Shown piece by piece: positions 25,082 through 33,757 of a DNA stretch of 45,104 nucleotides. Positions within the stretch are counted from its first letter, which is position 1; each line of letters begins with the position of its first letter. The translations under genes and the position numbers were made by a program. The stretch lies in NCBI GenBank assembly GCA_013298805.1, contig JAAFIU010000009.1, positions 1 through 45,104 on the forward strand, read 5' to 3'. This DNA comes from Cytophagales bacterium. GTDB taxonomy: Bacteria; Bacteroidota; Bacteroidia; Cytophagales; Spirosomataceae. The notes below the pieces were generated by a model. It made no database searches and was not told the origin of the DNA. It saw only the letters and a list, made by a program, of their open reading frames with translations.

Positions 25082-28015
25082 TTACAATGGAATTTCTAAT
25101 TGAATATCTGTGCCTTTGTCTTTTTCTGAAATAATATTAATTTTTCCGCCCAAGTTTTCAGTTCGACTCCTCATATTTCTAATTCCGTTTCTTTCCGTTT
25201 GCTGATTTGGATTAAAACCAATGCCATTATCTTTAATTTGCATGAAAAGCGAATGTTTTTTAGCCTCAATTTTAATCTTCACCTCCGTGCATTTTGCGTA
25301 TTTCGCCAAGTTGTTAACCGCCTCTTTAAAAATCAGATAAAGGTCATAACGCTCATCCATACTGAGTTTTATTTGTTCGGTAGATTCGGGTAAATCAAAC
25401 TGATAACGAATATCTTCCGCATCAAAAAGGTCAGAGGCAAAGCGTTTCATTCTAATCAAAAGTTGGTCGAGTTGGTCGTTTTGGGGTTTCACACTCCACA
25501 CAATATCGTCCAAAGTATCGCCCACTCTTTTGGAATCTTCCACTATTCTATCCGTAAAGTTTTTAATCAGCGGGTTATCGGGTATTTTTTGCTGAATGAT
25601 TGCCCCCAAGATACTAATTCCACTCATTGTTGAACCTACTTCATCGTGTAAATCTTTTGAGATTTTTTCTCTAACGTGTTGTAATTTAAGTAATTGCTGA
25701 TAACGAAAACGATACAGAGCATAGAAAAAAACCGCTAATAATAAGACAATCAGCACATAAAAACCCGTAGTTTCATAAAAGGCTTTCTTCAAATAAATGG
25801 TCATTTTGAAGGGTTCGGCGTACCAATTTCCACTATTGTCACCTGCTTGAACTTCCAATAAATATTGATTGGGCTTTAAATTATCGAATCTGATTTCGGG
25901 TTTATTGCCCAAGTCAACCCACGCATTTTCCCCGAGACGATACCGATAATTTGTCGTAGCATTAAAATCATAATCTAAAGTTGAAAAATCAAGATTGATA
26001 TTGGTTTGGTTTCGTTCAAGTGTTAGTTGATGATTTTCGGGAATGGTCGTTTCTTGATTCAAAACCTTTAAACTGCCCAAAACAAGTTTATTTTGCTTCT
26101 TTTTGGCATTGGTAAAATCACTTGAAACAACGCTAAATCCATTGACTCCACCGACCAAAACTGAATTGTCGGGAGCTACTAAAAAACCGTGCGTAATATC
26201 ATTGGTAATGAGTCCATCCGAAGTTTTAATCTTCAAAATCTTCTTGCCACCGCCCATGTATGCGTACAAACCTTCGCTTGTACCTACCCACACAATGCCC
26301 TTTTTGTTCTCGCCGATGCGTGTCCAAGTGATGCTTTCAAAAATAGAAGACCAATCATCGCAATGAACTTTTTGGATAACTTTCCCCGATAAATCTAAAC
26401 GATTAAAACCACCCGCAACTACCAAAATACTTTGCTTTTGTGCCATCACACCACGGTAAAAATAGTCACTCACTGTTTTGTCTTGTTGCTGAAAAAGTCC
26501 TGTCGTTTCAACGAATTTATGTATTTTTTTATCGAAATAATTTATGCCGTAAGCTTTTGGCATCCAGCCAATTAGCCAAATTTTTCCGTCGGGAGAATGG
26601 ACGAAATTATGCCATTCATTTTCGGTAAAATAGTTTTTGTATTCAGCTTTATTCCACAAATTAACGGCTTGTAATGACGGAAATTTGAAAACCTCAAGGG
26701 CAGAACCCTGTGGCATTACCCAAAGGTTTTGTTCGTCATCGAGCGTGATGTCATTGATGGGCTTTTTGTTGATACCAACTAAATTGACCGTTTGCAAAAC
26801 CTCGTTTTTTATTCGAAAAATACCCTCCGAAGAACTCGTCCAAATTTGATTTCGAGGTAAAATATGAACGGCATTGGTAACTATTTCTGGATTGGGATAT
26901 TTAAAGACTTGAAACGTATTGTCCGATTTTTTCCAACGCACAATACCCGTGTGAGAAAGTCCCAACCAAAAAGTATTACTATCTTCGGATGTAATGGAAT
27001 TAACCGTTACGGGATGTTTTACCAAAGATTCGGGAATGATAATTTTCTCAATTTGGCTTTCCTCCGAACTCCACTGAAAAATGCCCTCATTACTACAAAA
27101 CCAGTGTTTTTGCTGTGTTTTGTTTTCAATGATAGAATTAATCCGAATACCATTTTTTTGTATTTCAGTAAGATTGATGACCTGATTTTTGTCGGGTAAA
27201 AATAGCGTCAAAGCACTTGCTTGACCAATCCAAAGGGCATTTTGTTGTTGAAAATGAGTAAAAGAAAGACTGGTAATATTTCGTTTGTTGAGAGGAATCC
27301 GTTGTAATATTTTAGCATGAATCGGGTCAAATTTGACTAAATCTCCCTGCTTGGTAGCTACCCAAAAATTACCATTTTCATCTTGAGTGACTGAGGCAAA
27401 AGGTTCGTTCAATATTTTAACTAATTGTGTATGATGCTTCGTTTTTCTATAAGCTCCTTTATCACCAAATACCCAAACCGACTGCTGACTATCCTCAATA
27501 AAATGCCCTAAAAGTTCTGCCCCCAAAAACTCATTGGTCATTTTATAGACCATTTTTTTTGCATTTTTCAAGTCTAAATATTGAACCGTTTGGGCAGTAC
27601 TCCACCATATTTTTTGCTGACTATCTAAAAATAAATTGCGGTATTTATCGTCGTTTGGACTGGTATTATTGAAGTTATTGACTTGAACGGTGTCAATCTG
27701 GTAGCTTTTTGTATTGATTCTGAGTAAGCCAGTATTCTCAAAAAAAGCAAATAAATAAGGTTTGCAGAGGGAATTGGTAAAAATACTGGAAACCCTTTCG
27801 GTAGATTTATTGAGAAAAAAGAAACGATGACCATCGTACCGAGCCAAACCTCTTTCGGTGGCGAACCACGTAAAACCGTCGGCATCGGTGGTGGCATCCC
27901 AAACCAAATTGGAAGGCAAACCATCTTTCGCATCAAGGTGACGCAACACGGGTATTTTTACCTGTGCTTCGGCTTGAAAAATACAAAAAAAGATAAGTAG
28001 CAAAAAATGCTTCAT
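25082..28015 (-). CDS. Propeller-type sensor histidine kinase (HisKA_3)
   Basis: This is a 977-residue membrane sensor with a signal peptide (to about residue 17). It has a large periplasmic region of Reg_prop-like beta-propeller repeats (about 20-640, with recurrent WxGxxxGL patterns such as DGFTWFATERGLARYDG) and a Y_Y_Y domain (about 660-740). One transmembrane helix follows at 752-768. The cytoplasmic kinase has H790 in KISKDLHDEVGSTMS, the N-box LIFKEAVNNLAKYAK, and DNGIGFNP / GIRNMRSRTENLGG. The ligand is unknown; such sensors often detect glycans. It is not a one-protein hybrid system: no receiver or AraC domain follows. It pairs with the NarL-type regulator downstream. Confidence 0.9.
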   Translation of the reverse strand: MKHFLLLIFFCIFQAEAQVKIPVLRHLDAKDGLPSNLVWDATTDADGFTWFATERGLARYDGHRFFFLNKSTERVSSIFTNSLCKPYLFAFFENTGLLRINTKSYQIDTVQVNNFNNTSPNDDKYRNLFLDSQQKIWWSTAQTVQYLDLKNAKKMVYKMTNEFLGAELLGHFIEDSQQSVWVFGDKGAYRKTKHHTQLVKILNEPFASVTQDENGNFWVATKQGDLVKFDPIHAKILQRIPLNKRNITSLSFTHFQQQNALWIGQASALTLFLPDKNQVINLTEIQKNGIRINSIIENKTQQKHWFCSNEGIFQWSSEESQIEKIIIPESLVKHPVTVNSITSEDSNTFWLGLSHTGIVRWKKSDNTFQVFKYPNPEIVTNAVHILPRNQIWTSSSEGIFRIKNEVLQTVNLVGINKKPINDITLDDEQNLWVMPQGSALEVFKFPSLQAVNLWNKAEYKNYFTENEWHNFVHSPDGKIWLIGWMPKAYGINYFDKKIHKFVETTGLFQQQDKTVSDYFYRGVMAQKQSILVVAGGFNRLDLSGKVIQKVHCDDWSSIFESITWTRIGENKKGIVWVGTSEGLYAYMGGGKKILKIKTSDGLITNDITHGFLVAPDNSVLVGGVNGFSVVSSDFTNAKKKQNKLVLGSLKVLNQETTIPENHQLTLERNQTNINLDFSTLDYDFNATTNYRYRLGENAWVDLGNKPEIRFDNLKPNQYLLEVQAGDNSGNWYAEPFKMTIYLKKAFYETTGFYVLIVLLLAVFFYALYRFRYQQLLKLQHVREKISKDLHDEVGSTMSGISILGAIIQQKIPDNPLIKNFTDRIVEDSKRVGDTLDDIVWSVKPQNDQLDQLLIRMKRFASDLFDAEDIRYQFDLPESTEQIKLSMDERYDLYLIFKEAVNNLAKYAKCTEVKIKIEAKKHSLFMQIKDNGIGFNPNQQTERNGIRNMRSRTENLGGKINIISEKDKGTDIQLEIPL

Positions 28016-28042
28016 CGTTTTGAATTACGATTGATGGTTTTT

Positions 28043-28148
28043 GGCACGCAGATGACGCAGATATACTAACGCAGATTTTATGGATTTTTTAATTCAAACG
28101 TGGACAATTGTACCAGTGATTTCTATAAATCTGCGTCATCTGCGTGCC
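28043..28148. repeat. Inverted repeat with GGCACGCAGATGACGCAGAT ends
   Basis: Exact 20-base arms at 28043-28062 and 28129-28148 bracket 66 bases with related words such as ACGCAGATTTTATGGATTT. It sits between the sensor gene and the helicase gene. It resembles widely dispersed bacterial intergenic palindromes. A TTAGG-type word segment follows at 28166-28200. Confidence 0.58.
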
Positions 28149-28209
28149 ATATTAATTACAAATGGTCTAAAATCTAACCCCTAAAACCTAATACCCAACA
28201 CCTGAAATT

Positions 28210-29532
28210 CTATCTTGCCACTTCTACTTTATATTTTTTCCCTTTAATTTTTTCGTCTCTCGTTTTATCCAAAAGGGCTCTGAAAATACTGCGTTTTACG
28301 GCTACAAACGACATGAAATCTTTTACTTCAATCAAGCCTAAATCGCCTTTTTCAAGTTCTCCTTTTTTCGAGAAAAACCCTACAATGTCAACTTTATTTA
28401 GCTTATTTTTCTTGCCACCGCTGATGTAAATCGTCACAAATTCGGGAGGTTTTGGTAAGGTGCTTTTCTCAGGAAGCTCTAAAATTTCTAAAGATTCATC
28501 AATGTATTTTGGTCTAAATTCATTGCGATGAAAAATCATATAAGCCGTTCCAGATGCGTGCATACGGGCAGTACGACCATTTCTGTGCGTAAATTCATGC
28601 TCTTGCAAAGGCAAATGATAATGAATAACGTGCTTCATTTCTGGAATATCCAAACCTCTGGCTGCTAAGTCGGTCGTAACCAGATAATTAACGCTGCCAT
28701 TTCTGAATAAAATCAAGGCACGCTCACGGTCATCTTGATCCATTCCACCGTGATAAAAAGTTGTGAAAATTCCCATTTCATTGAGTAATTCGGCGGTGCG
28801 TTCTACGGCATCACGGTGATTACAAAAAATCAAGGCAGATTCAGAATTTAGCGAACAAATCAAGTCAAATAAAGTATTCACTTTGTCCTTTTCTTCCGAA
28901 ATAACCACTTTCATCGACAAAGCCGTTTTTGCTTCTTCTTCGGGCGTAAAATTCAAGGTTTTGGGCGAAGTAAATCCCACAAATTCTGGAATTTTAATAC
29001 CATACGTTGCCGACACTAAAACCCTTTTGTCAAGTTTGGGCAAGTTGCCAATGATGTACGACATTTGGTCGTGAAAGCCCAAATCCAACGATTTATCAAA
29101 CTCGTCTAAAATCAAAGTTTTAACGTGATACGTATCAAAGCTTCTGCGAGTAATATGGTCAAAAACTCTCCCAGGTGTACCCACTAAAAGAGCAGGAGGA
29201 TTACTAAGATTTTGAATTTCGGTAGCCATCGAATGCCCTCCGTAACACACATTAACTTTCATGCCCGTTCCCATACTTTTCCAAACTTGCTCAATTTGCA
29301 TCGCCAATTCTCGTGAAGGCGTGAGAATGAGACATTGCACCGCATTTTTAGTCGGGTCTAACAATTGCAATAAAGGCAATAGAAACGCTAAGGTTTTTCC
29401 AGAACCCGTTGGAGAAATCAGAAAAGTGGTTTTTTCTTGCAAAATAGACTCGTAAGCCTCTTTTTGCATTTGATTTAAGGACTCAATACCTAACTTGCTA
29501 AGGATGGGGGAGATTTGTTGATGATTTTCCAT
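28210..29532 (-). CDS. DEAD-box-type RNA helicase with DbpA-like C-terminal domain
   Basis: This ATP-dependent RNA helicase is 440 residues long from the ATG at 29532; an upstream start at 29571 would add 13 residues. Motifs are all visible: PTGSGKT (41-47), PSRELA, GTPGR, motif II as DEFD (143-146) rather than DEAD, SAT (174-176), TDLAARGLDIP and HRNGRTAR. The C-terminal part (about 365-440) resembles the DbpA RNA-binding domain that targets 23S rRNA, so a role in ribosome assembly or cold adaptation is plausible. The gene is monocistronic and divergent from murD. Confidence 0.9.
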   Translation of the reverse strand: MENHQQISPILSKLGIESLNQMQKEAYESILQEKTTFLISPTGSGKTLAFLLPLLQLLDPTKNAVQCLILTPSRELAMQIEQVWKSMGTGMKVNVCYGGHSMATEIQNLSNPPALLVGTPGRVFDHITRRSFDTYHVKTLILDEFDKSLDLGFHDQMSYIIGNLPKLDKRVLVSATYGIKIPEFVGFTSPKTLNFTPEEEAKTALSMKVVISEEKDKVNTLFDLICSLNSESALIFCNHRDAVERTAELLNEMGIFTTFYHGGMDQDDRERALILFRNGSVNYLVTTDLAARGLDIPEMKHVIHYHLPLQEHEFTHRNGRTARMHASGTAYMIFHRNEFRPKYIDESLEILELPEKSTLPKPPEFVTIYISGGKKNKLNKVDIVGFFSKKGELEKGDLGLIEVKDFMSFVAVKRSIFRALLDKTRDEKIKGKKYKVEVAR

Positions 29533-29689
29533 GTTGTAAAGGTACTTCAAAATTTTCTCTTTGAGTAACACAGGTTTCTAAGCCGTTTAGATTAACGAAA
29601 CCTTCCAAAACAATTTATCAGTAAATACTAAAATTAGCGACTTATTACTTATTTTGCGAAGCAAAAAAGAAAATTAGAAAAACGAAATC

Positions 29690-31042
29690 ATGAAAAAAAT
29701 AGTAGTCTTGGGTGGTGGAGAAAGTGGCGTTGGAGCAGCTTTATTAGCAAAAGCCAAAGGTTTTAAGGTTTTTTTGTCGGACAAAGGATTATTGTCGGAT
29801 AAATACAAAGAAATTTTGGCTCAAAACGAAATTCCTTACGAAGAAGGCGAACATACCGAAAGCCAAATTTTAGATGCCGATGAAGTTATCAAAAGCCCAG
29901 GAATACCTGATAAAGTGGAGTTAATCAAAGATTTACATTCTTTGCGGATTCCTGTGATTTCAGAAATTGAGTTTGCTTCCCGTTATACAAAAGCGAAAAT
30001 TGTGGCAATCACAGGAAGTAACGGCAAAACGACTACTACGCTTTTGACTTACCATATTCTTAAAAATGCAGGACTCAACGTTGGGCTTGCGGGTAACGTA
30101 GGCGAGAGTTTTGCCAAGCAAGTCATTGAAGATACTTTTGATTATTTTGTGTTAGAACTGAGCAGTTTTCAATTGGATAATTGCTTCGATTTCAAGGCGG
30201 ATGTTGCCATTTTATTGAACATCACGCCCGACCATTTAGACCGCTATAATTACGAATTTCAAAATTATATTGAATCTAAATTTAGAGTTTTGCAGAATAT
30301 GAATTCGACAGATGATTTTATTTATTATCAAGAAAGCGAGGCTTTGGCAGGAGAATTGGCAAAGCGTAATGATTTGTCAGTCAATCGTTTGCCTATTTCT
30401 TTAATTGGTGATGTTGCACAAGGTGGATATTTAGAAAATGAAGTTTTGAAGGTAAGTTATAAAAATGAAACCTTTGAATTTCCACAGGCTGAGTTGCCCA
30501 TTAAAGGCTCGCATAATGTGATAAATTCATTAGCGGCAATCTTAGTTTCAAAATCGTTAGGACTTGGTAATGAGCAAATTGCCGAAGGATTAAAGTCCTT
30601 CCAAAGCGTTGAACACCGCCTTGAACCTTGTGGAGAAATTAAAGGTGTAAAATATGTGAACGACTCAAAAGCCACCAATGTAGATTCAGTTTTTTATGCT
30701 TTAGGAAGTTTCACTGAGCCGTTGGTGCTTATAATGGGTGGAGTAGATAAAGGCAACGATTACCGCCAAATTGAGAAATTGGTAGAAGAAAAAGTAAAAG
30801 CCCTAATCTGTATGGGAACCGATAACTCGAAGCTATTGGAGTTTTTTGGAAAGAAAGTACCGATGATTTTCTCGGTAGATAGTTTGCAAAAAGCCGTAGA
30901 ATTATCAGCCGATTTAGGAACAGAAGGCGACGTAGTTTTGCTTTCGCCTGCTTGTGCGAGTTTCGATTTATTCAAAAATTATGAAGATAGAGGAAGGCAA
31001 TTTAAAGCGGCGGTGGCTGTTTTGGACGAAGAGAAGTTATAA
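29690..31042 (+). CDS. murD: UDP-N-acetylmuramoylalanine--D-glutamate ligase
   Basis: This 450-residue cytoplasmic Mur ligase adds D-glutamate to UDP-MurNAc-L-alanine in peptidoglycan synthesis. The N-terminal Rossmann segment is VVLGGGESGVGAALLAK. The ATP loop is GSNGKTTTT (109-117), followed by LELSSFQLD and ITPDHLDRY. YVNDSKATNVDS and LSPACASFDLFKNYEDRG are MurD-specific C-terminal blocks. The length is normal. It stands alone here rather than within a division/cell-wall cluster. A perfect hairpin lies just after it. Confidence 0.95.
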   Translation: MKKIVVLGGGESGVGAALLAKAKGFKVFLSDKGLLSDKYKEILAQNEIPYEEGEHTESQILDADEVIKSPGIPDKVELIKDLHSLRIPVISEIEFASRYTKAKIVAITGSNGKTTTTLLTYHILKNAGLNVGLAGNVGESFAKQVIEDTFDYFVLELSSFQLDNCFDFKADVAILLNITPDHLDRYNYEFQNYIESKFRVLQNMNSTDDFIYYQESEALAGELAKRNDLSVNRLPISLIGDVAQGGYLENEVLKVSYKNETFEFPQAELPIKGSHNVINSLAAILVSKSLGLGNEQIAEGLKSFQSVEHRLEPCGEIKGVKYVNDSKATNVDSVFYALGSFTEPLVLIMGGVDKGNDYRQIEKLVEEKVKALICMGTDNSKLLEFFGKKVPMIFSVDSLQKAVELSADLGTEGDVVLLSPACASFDLFKNYEDRGRQFKAAVAVLDEEKL

Positions 31043-31074
31043 CATTAATTTGTAAGATGACAAGGTTTTGATTC

Positions 31075-31107
31075 ACGGAAGTCGTCCTTCAAAAGGACGA
31101 CTTCCGT
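31075..31107 (+). terminator. Hairpin after murD
   Basis: ACGGAAGTCGTCCTT (31075-31089) and its exact complement (31093-31107) leave a three-base loop. It begins 33 bases after the murD stop. There is no strong T run, though T-rich sequence follows within 10 bases. A terminator role is likely. Confidence 0.6.
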
Positions 31108-31178
31108 ATAATATTTTTCTCAATCTGTAATTTCTCCATCAATCCAACGACTAATCTCCCGTAAATCAACTTATTCCA

Positions 31179-32294
31179 ATGGAAAATTTCTCTCGACGTT
31201 CATTCTTGCAAAAAGTAGGTATTGGTGCTCGTACAGCAACGGTTTTAGCTACGCAATCTTCATTTGCACATGCTAATCAGCAACATTACGAAGGTAAAAA
31301 ACTCAATATTGCTCTTTGTGGTTTGGGGCGTTATGCGGGTTATTTGGCGGATAGTTTCGTGGATGCTAAATATTGTAACCTTGCGGGACTCGTTACGGGT
31401 ACGCCTCAAAAAGCTAAAGATTGGGGCAAAAAATACAATGTACCTGCTGAGAATATTTACAATTATCAGAATTTTGATGAGATAGTCAAAAATAAAAACA
31501 TTGATTTGGTCTATATCGTTTTGCCCAATTCAATGCACAAAGAATATGTGATAAGAGCCGCCAAAGCGGGTAAACACGTAATTGTGGAAAAACCAATGGC
31601 TTTAACGGTGAAAGATTGTCAAGAAATGATAAAAGCTTGTGAAGACGCAGGTGTGCAGTTGGCAATGGGCTATCGTTTGCATTATGAACCGTATCATTTG
31701 GAATTGAAAAGATTGGGTCAGGATAAAGTTTTCGGACAAGTCAGACTGATAGAAGTTTCTTTGGGTTATAAAACAGGCAACTCAATTCCCAAAGAATGGC
31801 GATTGGTAAAAGCATTGTCGGGCGGAGGTCCTTTGATGAATTTAGGCGTTTATTGTATTCAGAGTAGTCGCTATGTGATGGGCGAAGAGCCAATTGCGGT
31901 AACTGCCCAATTTGGGAAAATTACGGACAATGAAAAATATTCGGAAGTTGAGGAGTCAATAACTTGGCAATTGGAATTTCCGAGCGGAGCAGTTGCCACT
32001 TCAACGAGTTCTTATAATTGTAGCGTTGACCGCTTTTTTGCCTCTGCCGATGACGGTTATTTTGAACTTCATCCAGCGGTGAGTTATGGGCCATTCAGAG
32101 GAAGAACGAGCAAAGGCGAACTCAATTTTCCAGACGTAAATCAGCAAGCATCGCAAATGGACGGAATCGGGAAAGTTATCTTAGACAAACAAAAATTACC
32201 AAGTCACATTACGGGTGAAGAAGGCTTGAAAGACATGAACGTAATTGAAGCCATTTATGAAGCCGCAAGAATTGGAAAGCGGGTTTTGGTTTAA
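31179..32294 (+). CDS. Tat-exported Gfo/Idh/MocA-family oxidoreductase
   Basis: This is a 371-residue NAD(P)-dependent oxidoreductase with a twin-arginine signal (SRRSFLQK, R6-R7). The Rossmann motif is IALCGLGRYAGYLADSF (about 44-60). The catalytic-lysine motif EKP is at 137-139, with the downstream GGPLMNLGVYCIQSSRY helix. Exported members such as glucose-fructose oxidoreductase keep their cofactor tightly bound and act on sugars in the periplasm. The substrate here is unknown. It reads alone and converges on a membrane-protein gene whose stop is 28 bases away. Confidence 0.88.
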   Translation: MENFSRRSFLQKVGIGARTATVLATQSSFAHANQQHYEGKKLNIALCGLGRYAGYLADSFVDAKYCNLAGLVTGTPQKAKDWGKKYNVPAENIYNYQNFDEIVKNKNIDLVYIVLPNSMHKEYVIRAAKAGKHVIVEKPMALTVKDCQEMIKACEDAGVQLAMGYRLHYEPYHLELKRLGQDKVFGQVRLIEVSLGYKTGNSIPKEWRLVKALSGGGPLMNLGVYCIQSSRYVMGEEPIAVTAQFGKITDNEKYSEVEESITWQLEFPSGAVATSTSSYNCSVDRFFASADDGYFELHPAVSYGPFRGRTSKGELNFPDVNQQASQMDGIGKVILDKQKLPSHITGEEGLKDMNVIEAIYEAARIGKRVLV

Positions 32295-32321
32295 TATTGG
32301 TAACTGAACCGCTGACGGAGT

Positions 32322-33596
32322 TCAATTACTTTCCCTCTCCCGCTTCAAACTCAAATTCCACATAGAAAGTCCGACTAAAATTACGTAAATGATTGAAATA
32401 CAGTAGGATAATATAATGAAAAAGTCGAGGTAATTAATGCTTTTTTGGAAGAAATTTTTATAGAAAAGCACCAAAATGCTACCCAAATATGCGTAATAAT
32501 CGGCAAAAGTGATGAGAAAGCCCACCGTTCCTGCTTTCTTAAAAGCCGCAATCATTCGCTCGAAATATAGGCTATTGCACATCGCATAAGCCATGTACAC
32601 GCCCAAACCCAAAGTAGTTAGCCACACAACGGGCGACAAGATTTTTTGCTGAAAAAGTAAGGTACTTATACCAATTAAAAGTCCACCCGCCAACATTAAT
32701 AATTGAATAATCACGAAGGCTTTGTAGTTATTTTGAACCCAACGCATAGAAGCCATAATCAACAAAACAGTGATAGCGATGGGCGTTTCGGTTTGGGTAA
32801 AAATGGCTGAATTATTGCCGTAGCCCAATAATTTCCAGATTTCGGGGGCAAAATTGTCCCTAAATTCACGGAAGGTAGTGAGCAAAATGTAGGACACCAC
32901 AAAAATAAACATACTCAAAGCAAACTCCTTGATAAACGCCTTTCTGTCGGCTTTTTGCATCGGTTTTCGTTCGGTTCGATTTTCTTTGTCGGCTTCGGTT
33001 GGTGGCGGAATTTGTCCCATCAACCAAGCACAAAAACTAAACGGAATAATCATGATAGCACAAGCCACAAAAGGCATCCAAAACTGACTGACTTCAAGCG
33101 TTGTCATCACCCATTTTCCGATGCTTTTAGCAAATCCCGAACCCATAATAAACGAAGCCGTGAGGACAGCCACCAATAAATCTGTTGTTTTTCGTCCTTC
33201 CAAAAAGCCCAAAATTGTGCCATAAACCATGCCCAAAGGCAAACTTGCCATGAAGATAAAAATCAGATTGTAAGGAGCAGGAACAAGGGCAAAAAACAAG
33301 TAACAAACCCACGATAAGACAATCATTATCAATAAATTACGAGAACGTTTGGCTGGCAACATTTCCGAAACGTACTTTATCCCCAAACCCTTAGAAACCG
33401 CAAATCCTAAAACTTGAGCCGTGATAATCAAGATTTTGAAATTGACACCCCAAAACGATAATTCCTCATAAGTTGCCGCCGTGTATGCTCGCCTAAACGG
33501 GTAGAAGCACATATACGTAAAAAACGCCGTTACCCCTGCAAAAAGCGTGAAATTGAATGAATTGTGGGTGATGAAGTGTTGGAGTTTTTTGGTCAT
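32322..33596 (-). CDS. Polytopic membrane protein, DUF5690-like (MFS-type)
   Basis: From the preferred ATG at 33596 this is a 424-residue membrane protein with about twelve hydrophobic segments in two halves joined by a charged loop (EADKENRTERKPMQKADRKA). The overall pattern resembles a major facilitator superfamily transporter, and the sequence style fits the DUF5690 family of Bacteroidota (from memory). The ATG at 33671 would add 25 residues of unlikely sequence. RGR-like motif-A remnants are poor, so transport activity is inferred from topology only. The gene diverges from the methyltransferase gene across a 161-base regulatory gap. Confidence 0.72.
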   Translation of the reverse strand: MTKKLQHFITHNSFNFTLFAGVTAFFTYMCFYPFRRAYTAATYEELSFWGVNFKILIITAQVLGFAVSKGLGIKYVSEMLPAKRSRNLLIMIVLSWVCYLFFALVPAPYNLIFIFMASLPLGMVYGTILGFLEGRKTTDLLVAVLTASFIMGSGFAKSIGKWVMTTLEVSQFWMPFVACAIMIIPFSFCAWLMGQIPPPTEADKENRTERKPMQKADRKAFIKEFALSMFIFVVSYILLTTFREFRDNFAPEIWKLLGYGNNSAIFTQTETPIAITVLLIMASMRWVQNNYKAFVIIQLLMLAGGLLIGISTLLFQQKILSPVVWLTTLGLGVYMAYAMCNSLYFERMIAAFKKAGTVGFLITFADYYAYLGSILVLFYKNFFQKSINYLDFFIILSYCISIIYVILVGLSMWNLSLKRERESN

Positions 33597-33662
33597 TTTT
33601 GTGGGGAGTGGGTGAGTTAAAGATAATCTGAAATTTATTGTAAGAAGGCGAAAAGACAAAAT

Positions 33663-33713
33663 TATGTGCAAAACCTATTAAAAATACCGTTATTGGCGTA
33701 TATTTTGCACATA
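33663..33713. promoter_or_regulatory. Inverted repeat operator candidate upstream of the methyltransferase
   Basis: TATGTGCAAAA (33663-33673) and TTTTGCACATA (33703-33713) are exact 11-base complements, 29 bases apart, so their centres are 40 bases (about four helical turns) from each other. They straddle the expected -35 region of the methyltransferase promoter, with the downstream arm 7 bases before the -7 box. A repressor, or the methyltransferase itself, might bind here; no separate controller gene is present. Confidence 0.5.
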
Positions 33714-33720
33714 TTTAATA

Positions 33721-33728
33721 TATATTTG
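33721..33728 (+). promoter_or_regulatory. TAnnTTTG -7 box of the methyltransferase-nuclease operon
   Basis: TATATTTG is an exact match to TAnnTTTG, 29 bases before the ATG at 33758. A TTTTG lies 13 bases upstream but is closer than the normal -33 spacing and forms part of the operator arm. Confidence 0.55.
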
Positions 33729-33757
33729 CAATCTTCAATAACTATTTTCCTATTATT

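Noticed and set aside
25082-28015. One-protein hybrid two-component system
   Set aside because: The protein ends after the ATPase domain; there is no receiver or AraC domain, and a separate NarL-type regulator gene is next.
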